This document shows, piece by piece, positions 1 to 6,123 of a DNA stretch of 8,694 nucleotides (position 1 is the stretch's first letter; every line of letters starts with the position of its first letter). The DNA comes from Flavisolibacter sp. (GTDB lineage: Bacteria; Bacteroidota; Bacteroidia; Chitinophagales; Chitinophagaceae): positions 1-8,694 of the forward strand of contig JACDAZ010000390.1 in assembly GCA_013695175.1 (NCBI GenBank), read 5' to 3'. The position numbers and the translations under genes are program-made. The notes under the pieces are model-generated. The model was not told the DNA's origin and ran no database searches. It was given only the letters and a program-made list of their open reading frames with translations.

Positions 1-3000
1 ATCTGTATCACAGATTGGTCCACAACATAATTCCTCTCCGGAAGTATGATATCGAATTCTATTTTAGGGGTCATTAATTCACCCGTTAGTGTAAGGTGCA
101 CTTCAAAGGGAAGCTTTTGAAGAAAATAGGAATTTCTTAATGCAATTTGCGAAGCCTGCAATTGATCCTGCACCAAATCCAGCGGTGCCGTATTAGCAAC
201 ATAGATTGCTGTTACATTTAAATTAGCTCTGGTAGGCTCACCAAGCCAAATTATCTGGCTGCCTTTTTCAATGTCAAATCTCCTTCTTAGAAAATTAAAG
301 GAGAGTTCATATGATCCCTGTTCAATTTCATAAGAACCGGTCATGGTTATTTTACCACTGGGGTCTATTCCGGCCGTTAATGAAGCTTCTCCCTGCACAT
401 TTAAAAAATCACCATTGGCTTCATCAATAATCATATTGAATTTAGCTTCTTTTTCTACTTCCACATTTAAAGCCACATCCATTCCAAGTAATGAAGAGTA
501 ATTGAGTGAATCATAAGACATGAAAAGTGTATCTAATTCAGGATTGCTCATGTTTACAAATTCTACTACACCTTCACGGTCTGCCAGGCCCGGTGCCTGT
601 TGAGGCATTACAAAAGAAAAATTTGTTCCTTCGTTTATTATTATACTTCCGTCAACCACAGGCTGTTTTTCAGTACCGGATAAATTTAAATCTGTACTTA
701 CTACCAGATCGCCATAATATATTGCATCCTGTGTTTTTGTAGTGCCAAGTACTTTAAACTTGTTGGAGCGTACAGTAAGATCAAAATTGTAGTTGATAAA
801 GTTTGGAGTAAGAATAGTTCCATTCAGATCAAGTGTATTGTTAAGAGAATCCCTGATAGTAAACCTGTTAAAGGCAAATCCGTTTTCTATCATCATTAAT
901 TGCTCATTATCTATCCTATATTCTGCTCCAAACATAACAGTAGTAAATGAAGCATCATTAAAATTCATTCGGCCTTTCAGATCAGGTTCGGCAAGAGTAC
1001 CTGTTACTTTTACATTTCCATTAATGGAACCACTTGCTTTAGTTAAAAATCCAGATAAAATTCCTGTTGTTGTAGCCAGTTCAAGTTTTCTTACTGCAAG
1101 ATCAAGATCAAGGGCTACATCTTCTCCACGTGGTACTACAGAACCCGTAATTTGTAAATCATTACCCCTGCCTGTTAATGTTACATTAGCTATATATCTG
1201 TTATCAGCTGTATTGTTCACATTAACTGCCACATTACCCAGTGTGTCATTCTTTACAGAAAAATCTGAGATCATAAGGTTTGATGTAAACAGTGGTTGCT
1301 GCATCAGGTTTTGAAAAGTAACATTGCCATTCATGATCCCATTTGCACCAAGCGTATCTGATTGCATAAAAGCAGTGATAGTAGCCAGCTCAAAATTGGT
1401 AAATTCAACATTCAAAGGGCTACCTTCTCCTGCAGTACTTTGAATGGCTAAGCGTTGGTTGTCTTTTTCTAAAATAAAATTTTGAGCTGTAATATTTTTT
1501 GGAGTGATCCTTATTTCATTATCTGCAGGTATATTCCATGTATCATAATTCAAAATAATTTTGCCTGGTTTTAACTGAAGCGAATAAACCCCTTGTGAGG
1601 GTTGAGTAAATACTCCTGCTAATGCATATTTTTCTGTTGATGCTTTGTCATCTACACTCAGGTTAAAATCAATTACATTATCTAATGCAGTAGCTGTAAT
1701 GTCGGTATTATAAATATTCATCGTGCCACTTGTGAGGTGGTCTATGTTTCCCTTAAATTCCAATCCATTTTCAGTAGTTGATACTGTAAGATTTACACCT
1801 CTTAACTCATTTTGCTGGTAATTAATGGCTCCGGTATTTACTACTGCAGTTATTCCCTCACCGCTTGCTATACTACCTTCAGCATGTAAAGGTTCCAGTA
1901 TATTTATATCTGGTAAAAAGGACGAAATAAAAGGTGAATTGGAAACATCAATACTAAAATCTATATCATACGGTTGTATGTTATGATTTGTACGACCGGA
2001 GGCAACAGAAAAATATGGTTCTATATTATTTTGGAAAATTGAACCTAATTCAGAAAAACGATACTGTCCTTCCATATATGCATTTGCAATATCACTTGTC
2101 AACCTAATAAATTGTGATGTATCCGTTCTGCCAGAAACTAAGTGTAAACTATCTATAGGCATCCTTTCTTCACCCGATACAAATAATGCTTCACTTACCA
2201 ATACCTCTCCCTCCAAATAATCTGGATTCAGAGATGCAACATCTGCATCAATTCTGCCACGAAACACCATTTCATCTGTAGAAAAATTTAAAGGTTTTAA
2301 TTTGATACTGTCTATAAATCCCTTTACTTTAAAAGAAGTATTAGCAGCAAAAGTGCCACTGGCAGTTACATTCAAATCTGCATTAGGGTCATTAATATCT
2401 GTTGTTACATTGAAAGCGGAATTTCTTAAACTACCATCAAGACTTATATTGCGGTAAACATAATTGTTGTATCCAATGGATTGTACTGTTCCATTAAATT
2501 TTGTATTCATGGCTTCAGGTGTAAAACCTGTTCCATTCAATCTTAAATTGGCAGTAACGGCACCTACATCTACTGTATTACGTAATATGTCACCCAATTG
2601 AAGTGAATAAGTTCTAACCTGCGCATTATAGGTAGCTCTGTCCGGATTAGTAAGATTACCAAACCTACCGTCAACATGCACTGAACCCATAGAGGTAAAC
2701 ACTCTTAGATTTGTATTTAACAATCCGGCATTCCCTGCAATGGTTCCTGTTATATCAAATGATTCAGGAAATTGTATCTCAGGTGTCGATAGCCTGCTTC
2801 CTGTAAATAGCGAAAGATCGGTTTGATTTGTTTTTAAGGTACGGATAGTAAACGCACCGCCTGCATTAGCAGGATTATTTAATCCTGTTAGTGTTCCCTC
2901 AGCATCAATTTGTGTATTGCGTAGACCATCAAATTGTAAGGCATCAAAATGCAATCTTTCCATGGTGCCGTTACCAATCAGGTGCAGATTCCAGACATCG

Positions 3001-4439
3001 TTGGGATTTGCCATAGCAGGATGTGAGCGCAGGTTGGGAGCAAAGGCAAGAATATCCTTTACCTGCACGTAACTATTTAATATCTCCACATCCATCAGCG
3101 TTTTTGCAAATTCATTGGTTAATGCATCAAAAGATGCATACTCCATTCTGGCGTTTCTTTTAATTTCTGACCCCGGCGTTTTTATCAATAAATTTTTCAG
3201 ATAGGTTTGGTTGTATGCATAAAGTACATCACCCTGCAGAGCAGATAATCTAAAACCATTTTTTTCTTTAAATCTTCCTTCTGCTATCTGACCACCAATA
3301 GAATCTTTATTAAAAACAAAATTATTTACATGTAATGTGAGACTGTCAGCTCTGAGATGTGCATAATCAATTCCATTGTTACCATAATTCTTTGGCGGGT
3401 TATTTTCATTTTCAAACATGAAAATATTATTGTTGACCTGGAAACGATCAACACGAAAGGTCCAGTCGTTTTGTGACTGGGCTTCTGCTTCTTTACCAAT
3501 TTCTGCTGCAAGCTTTTTTGCTTCTTCTTCCTTGCCTACACGTATTGCAATGCGTGAATTATCGAGTTGCAGGTTATTTAAATCTATAAGATAATTTTCC
3601 AGATCTACACGCTTTGCATCGGCAGTAAGATGGCCAAAACTTAAGTTGGTGAAGAATTCAGAAATTTTATTGGCATAATTAAACTTAGTATTTCGAAGTG
3701 TGATGTTGCCAAAATTTAATTTTAATGGGATAGGTGCAGCTGCCTCAGCTAATTTTGTTTGTATTGGCTTCGGCTTAACAAGGGGTGTTACCTGGTTAAA
3801 ATTTATTGTTGTTCCATATACCTTTAAAGAAGGTATATCATACCGCATGTTATTTGGGTCAAGGGTATCAATGATGGCATCCAATTCCTCAATATAACCA
3901 TTCATGGCGTTCCCGGTTATAACATCATTATACAGAATTCTTAAGTTATTTGCAGAAACATGATCCACATTCATTTTCAGTGGAGTTGATTCTTTATCTT
4001 TTGTTTTTTCTACAGCAAATGCATCAATAATAAACTGGAAGTTGAATACCGTATCAGGTAAAACACGGGTAATCTTTGCCGTTACATCCTGCAGGTGTAC
4101 ATCCCTGACATCTACTTCACCTGAAATAAGTTTTAAAAAAGATAAGTTTACTTCCAGGGTACCTCCGGAAACTAAAGTATCTTTTGCCTGGTCTTCCATA
4201 TATACATCACGAAGAGTAATTTTCCCGGGTAGCATCAAAGCAATTCTGCCAATCTCAACTTTTGTATCTAATTTATTTTCCAGGTAATTTTCAACTTTTA
4301 CAGTTAAAAAGCGTTGAACCGGTGGTGTTAGTAGTAGAAAAAATATAACAAATACGAACAGAATCAGGTAAAGCACAACTTTTAAGGCTATACGTGCAAC
4401 TTTACGTGTAGTGGATATGGTTCTTGTTTCAGTTTGCAT
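1..4439 (-). CDS. tamB: TamB-like translocation/assembly module protein (DUF490 family), C-terminus cut by the window edge
   Basis: An uninterrupted minus-strand frame runs from an ATG at 4437-4439 to the window edge, giving 1,479 residues without a stop. A short basic N-terminus (MQTETRTISTTRKVARIALK) is followed by one hydrophobic helix at about residues 20-42, so the protein should be anchored in the inner membrane with the rest in the periplasm. The body is almost entirely short beta-strand repeats rich in Asn, Thr, Gly and Asp, as expected for the lipid-conducting groove of AsmA/TamB proteins. Near the N-terminus is the family-like stretch VEIGRIALMLPGKITLRDV. The last 400 or so residues show the DUF490 pattern: VTGTLAEPDLKGRMNF, then TMTGSYEIEQGSYELSFNF, then PFEVHLTLTGELMTPKIEFD. 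In this family the protein spans the envelope, partners an Omp85 protein (TamA, or the lipoprotein TamL in Bacteroidota) and supports outer-membrane assembly or phospholipid transport. No partner gene is visible here. Bacteroidota homologues usually run to roughly 1,450-1,700 residues, so little should be missing. A Lys/Glu/Ala-rich helix at about 300-323 interrupts the beta pattern. There is no Shine-Dalgarno before the ATG, which is normal for the phylum. Confidence 0.93.
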   Translation of the reverse strand, partial: MQTETRTISTTRKVARIALKVVLYLILFVFVIFFLLLTPPVQRFLTVKVENYLENKLDTKVEIGRIALMLPGKITLRDVYMEDQAKDTLVSGGTLEVNLSFLKLISGEVDVRDVHLQDVTAKITRVLPDTVFNFQFIIDAFAVEKTKDKESTPLKMNVDHVSANNLRILYNDVITGNAMNGYIEELDAIIDTLDPNNMRYDIPSLKVYGTTINFNQVTPLVKPKPIQTKLAEAAAPIPLKLNFGNITLRNTKFNYANKISEFFTNLSFGHLTADAKRVDLENYLIDLNNLQLDNSRIAIRVGKEEEAKKLAAEIGKEAEAQSQNDWTFRVDRFQVNNNIFMFENENNPPKNYGNNGIDYAHLRADSLTLHVNNFVFNKDSIGGQIAEGRFKEKNGFRLSALQGDVLYAYNQTYLKNLLIKTPGSEIKRNARMEYASFDALTNEFAKTLMDVEILNSYVQVKDILAFAPNLRSHPAMANPNDVWNLHLIGNGTMERLHFDALQFDGLRNTQIDAEGTLTGLNNPANAGGAFTIRTLKTNQTDLSLFTGSRLSTPEIQFPESFDITGTIAGNAGLLNTNLRVFTSMGSVHVDGRFGNLTNPDRATYNAQVRTYSLQLGDILRNTVDVGAVTANLRLNGTGFTPEAMNTKFNGTVQSIGYNNYVYRNISLDGSLRNSAFNVTTDINDPNADLNVTASGTFAANTSFKVKGFIDSIKLKPLNFSTDEMVFRGRIDADVASLNPDYLEGEVLVSEALFVSGEERMPIDSLHLVSGRTDTSQFIRLTSDIANAYMEGQYRFSELGSIFQNNIEPYFSVASGRTNHNIQPYDIDFSIDVSNSPFISSFLPDINILEPLHAEGSIASGEGITAVVNTGAINYQQNELRGVNLTVSTTENGLEFKGNIDHLTSGTMNIYNTDITATALDNVIDFNLSVDDKASTEKYALAGVFTQPSQGVYSLQLKPGKIILNYDTWNIPADNEIRITPKNITAQNFILEKDNQRLAIQSTAGEGSPLNVEFTNFELATITAFMQSDTLGANGIMNGNVTFQNLMQQPLFTSNLMISDFSVKNDTLGNVAVNVNNTADNRYIANVTLTGRGNDLQITGSVVPRGEDVALDLDLAVRKLELATTTGILSGFLTKASGSINGNVKVTGTLAEPDLKGRMNFNDASFTTVMFGAEYRIDNEQLMMIENGFAFNRFTIRDSLNNTLDLNGTILTPNFINYNFDLTVRSNKFKVLGTTKTQDAIYYGDLVVSTDLNLSGTEKQPVVDGSIIINEGTNFSFVMPQQAPGLADREGVVEFVNMSNPELDTLFMSYDSLNYSSLLGMDVALNVEVEKEAKFNMIIDEANGDFLNVQGEASLTAGIDPSGKITMTGSYEIEQGSYELSFNFLRRRFDIEKGSQIIWLGEPTRANLNVTAIYVANTAPLDLVQDQLQASQIALRNSYFLQKLPFEVHLTLTGELMTPKIEFDIILPERNYVVDQSVIQ

Positions 4440-4576
4440 TTAGGTTTCGTGGTGGTTATAACTGTGGCAAATAGCAGGCCTTTAAGATCAACTGCCCTGA
4501 TTGTACATAGTTTTGAAGGATAAACTTTTTCTGATAAGTTTTAAAGGTACATTGTAGAATATCTTCCACACGAAAT
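4440..4576. other. Intergenic leader upstream of the TamB gene
   Basis: No coding region is seen. On the minus strand, 4542-4549 reads TACCTTTA, one base off the Bacteroidota -7 consensus TAnnTTTG. A poor TTTC lies 22 bases further upstream (4572-4575) where a TTTG would be expected. It could be the TamB promoter with a leader of roughly 95 bases, but the match is too weak to call as a promoter. Confidence 0.3.
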
Positions 4577-4778
4577 TTATGATTTTGAAGGAGAACTTGG
4601 AATGGTTGGAAATGCTTCATCTCGTTCTAAGATAGCATATTTGATATCTTCTATTTTTTCCATTCCATGAATTATACGGGCTGATTCCAATATATCATCT
4701 TCATCAACCCCTGATTTTTCCATTATTTTTTTAAGCTTTGCCTTTGTCAGCTCACCTGTTTAGAATAATGGGTAAAAA
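4577..4778 (-). pseudogene. C-terminal stump of a DUF421 (YetF-like) membrane protein gene
   Basis: A 60-codon minus-strand frame ends at the TAA at 4577-4579 and is closed upstream by an in-frame TAA at 4760-4762. The peptide contains GELTKAKLKK, then DEDDILESARIIHGMEKIED, then IKYAILER. This resembles the cytoplasmic C-terminal domain of DUF421/YetF proteins, which end in a pattern like 'L...LR..G...l..I.yAvLE..G..s.ip'. Just upstream, in the next frame, LPIILNR (minus strand, about 4755-4778) would fit the preceding 'P..Li..G' strand, so a frameshift seems to separate the two pieces. The three transmembrane helices that normally start a protein of about 160-230 residues are absent. An ATG inside the fragment could give a 48-residue peptide, but that would start mid-domain. 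I read this as a broken relic. The family assignment is from memory of the pattern and needs a profile search. Confidence 0.6.
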
Positions 4779-4969
4779 AGTTTAAAAGATACAACCACCT
4801 TTGTTTTGTGTTAAGAAGAAAAAAGCAAATGTTTGGAACGAAGTGCAGAAGAATTAAAAGTTCATATTTACAGGATTAGAGAAATTTTATTTGATGTAAC
4901 ACATAATTACAATTTGGAAAAAACAGAGTGATTTTTTAATCGCATGTTCAATGACCCTTTCATTTCAAT
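4779..4969. other. Non-coding or decayed spacer between the DUF421 stump and the KGG gene
   Basis: No supported gene. A 38-codon plus-strand open stretch (4815-4931) has no ATG and no assignable family. It may be either chance or another scrap of a lost gene. No promoter or repeat stands out. Confidence 0.4.
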
Positions 4970-4993
4970 AAAAAACCGGGCTATTGCCCGGTT
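4970..4993 (-). terminator. Rho-independent terminator of the KGG gene
   Basis: A perfect 8-bp inverted repeat, AACCGGGC (4974-4981) and GCCCGGTT (4986-4993), encloses a 4-base loop. On the minus strand the stem runs directly into a run of six T (4970-4975 on the plus strand are A). It lies 18 bases beyond the stop codon of the KGG gene and points the right way to end it. There is no T-run on the plus-strand side, so it is one-directional. Confidence 0.87.
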
Positions 4994-5011
4994 GATTCGT
5001 CTGAGTAAGGA

Positions 5012-5317
5012 TTAAATAATATCATCACTATTGGTAGTGCGTTCGCTGCGGCGACCACCACCCTTTGAATTTTGTCCGCCTTTTCTTCCGGCTTCTCTTG
5101 CTTCATTGGAGTTCCATTGGTGTGCCACTCCCAAACGATGAGCTGCTCTTCCGCCTTCACTGGCTATTTGCCTTTGGCGTTCAGGACTCATTGCTGCAAA
5201 ACCACGCCTGTTTTTCTTTACATTTTCATTCGTATTATCAGCAGGACTGTTTTGTCCCATAGATCTTTCCTCGCTGGATTCTCTTGTAAAATCCTGTTCT
5301 AAGTTATCGTCTAACAT
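5012..5317 (-). CDS. KGG-repeat (con-10/YciG-type) general stress protein
   Basis: This encodes a 101-residue, very hydrophilic protein with no signal peptide and no membrane segment. Residues 38-60 contain RGFAAMSPERQRQIASEGG, a full KGG motif (PF10685). A second copy at about 68-87 has NSNEAREAGRKGGQNSKGG. The N-terminal 35 residues are acidic and apparently disordered, and the C-terminus is a short basic then acidic tail. KGG proteins, such as Neurospora Con-10, E. coli YciG and the related Bacillus GsiB, are small, disordered, stress- or starvation-induced proteins thought to act as cytoplasmic protectants. The biochemical role is not established. The ATG at 5315-5317 is the first in frame and is preceded by an A-rich leader without Shine-Dalgarno. 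The gene appears monocistronic: it has its own terminator 18 bases after the stop, and pseudogene debris lies on both sides. No recognisable promoter was found upstream. Confidence 0.93.
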   Translation of the reverse strand: MLDDNLEQDFTRESSEERSMGQNSPADNTNENVKKNRRGFAAMSPERQRQIASEGGRAAHRLGVAHQWNSNEAREAGRKGGQNSKGGGRRSERTTNSDDII

Positions 5318-5546
5318 AAACTTTGGTTTAAAAGGTTTTATTAATAAGTGTTTGTCTTAGAATTATAGTGGAGGTTTAGTACCCCCGCTTACTAATAGAA
5401 ATATGAGAATTCTGTGCCATCATTGGCAGAGTTTATTAACAGCACTTAAATGGCTTTAACTGTAGAGCCAAATAGGCAGTGTGGAAAAACTTACCTGCCT
5501 CATTAACAAACAGATATGCAGTAGGTAATGAAAAAAAATATAAATA
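5318..5546. other. Non-coding region upstream of the KGG gene
   Basis: No gene is supported. This should hold the KGG promoter, yet no TAnnTTTG element is present on the minus strand. Two weak hairpins exist: TGCCA (5415-5419) with TGGCA (5424-5428), extended past one mismatch, and AGGCAG (5474-5479) with CTGCCT (5495-5500). Neither has a following T-run, so they are not terminators. An operator role is possible but unproven. Confidence 0.4.
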
Positions 5547-6000
5547 TTATGATTTATAGAAAGCAGTCACATCATCAATTGCCAACAATAAAATTTGTTT
5601 GCGATGTATTTACTTTACCACCTTGCAGGCATTAATAATTTTTTTTTCCCCAATGTCTTTAAAATTGTGGTGCACATGTAACCCAACATATTGATTCGTT
5701 GAAGAATAGACTGTTCTATCATTTTGCGTAGATGCCGGAATATTTAATGTATCAGAAACAGAAGCAGTTGGTTATCCCATATTTGAAGTAAAAGACCAGC
5801 TATTTAATGCACCAGATTTCGTAAATAAAAAAGCTAAAGTATAGGCTTCTTCACCTGTGGAGCAAGCCGATACACATATACGAATGGGATTATAAGCAAC
5901 TTTATTGTTTACAATTTTGTGTAAAATGGTTTCTTTTAAAAATCTATGGTATCTGAATCTCTGAAAAACAGGTTACATTAATAAGCAGGTCGTTAAATGA
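5547..6000 (-). pseudogene. Decayed CheB-CheR-PAS hybrid protein gene (CheR methyltransferase and PAS fragments)
   Basis: Read on the minus strand from 6000, the sequence gives FNDLLINVTCF. After a one-base frameshift in the T-run near 5962 it gives FRDSDTIDF, and after a second near 5937 it gives KETILHKIVNNK and then IRICVSACSTGEEAYTLAFL. This is the start of a CheR methyltransferase domain, including the S-adenosylmethionine-binding motif CSTGEEAY. The frame then meets a TAA at 5772-5774. Further on it shows HHNFKDIGEKKIINACKVV, a second TAA at 5610-5612, and QILLLAIDDVTAF, before a final TAA at 5547-5549. The last pieces match the PAS domain of CheB-CheR fusion proteins ('h.F..iG.k.mllnAr...' then 'iLLAI.Di T'). 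Most of the CheR domain and the linker between the two are gone, as is anything upstream of FNDLL. Intact members methylate chemoreceptor-like proteins or act as signalling scaffolds; this copy cannot encode one. Confidence 0.82.
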
Positions 6001-6094
6001 TAAAATTTTTTATCCTGGTTTTTTTTTTCTGTTCTTTCATATTTTAGTAAACTATCTTTTACCCTACTAAACTATTATTGGTAACTTGTATTTT

Positions 6095-6123
6095 TTTGTT
6101 TCTCAACCTGTTGTTTACTTTTG
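6095..6123 (+). promoter_or_regulatory. Candidate Bacteroidota promoter for the PAS-chain gene
   Basis: TACTTTTG at 6116-6123 matches the Bacteroidota -7 consensus TAnnTTTG in full. A TTTG at 6095-6098 lies 17 bases upstream, a little closer than the usual 19-21 for the -33 element. The stretch before it (6001-6094) is non-coding and T-rich, with a run of ten T at 6019-6028. Transcription would start near 6130. This clashes with translation from the TTG at 6121, so either the promoter or that start is wrong. Confidence 0.4.

Noticed and set aside
3326..3511. Minus-strand 61-codon frame inside TamB
   Set aside because: It is an out-of-frame shadow of TamB, which reads through the same bases in its own uninterrupted frame.
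527..4287. Several plus-strand open frames of 60-173 codons (for example 793-1314 and 4042-4287)
   Set aside because: They lie wholly inside the TamB gene on the other strand. Their translations are low-complexity and resemble no family, whereas the minus strand has a continuous, family-like frame.
4542..4575. Possible TamB promoter (TACCTTTA with upstream TTTC, minus strand)
   Set aside because: Both elements deviate from the consensus and the spacing is slightly long, so it is mentioned only in the intergenic entry.
4815..4931. Plus-strand 38-codon stretch ending at a TGA, helix-rich, loosely like a DNA-binding C-terminus
   Set aside because: It has no ATG, is very short, and the resemblance is too vague to name a family.
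5065..5302. Two overlapping plus-strand frames of 65 and 76 codons
   Set aside because: Both are antisense to the KGG gene, whose two KGG motifs and terminator fix the coding strand.
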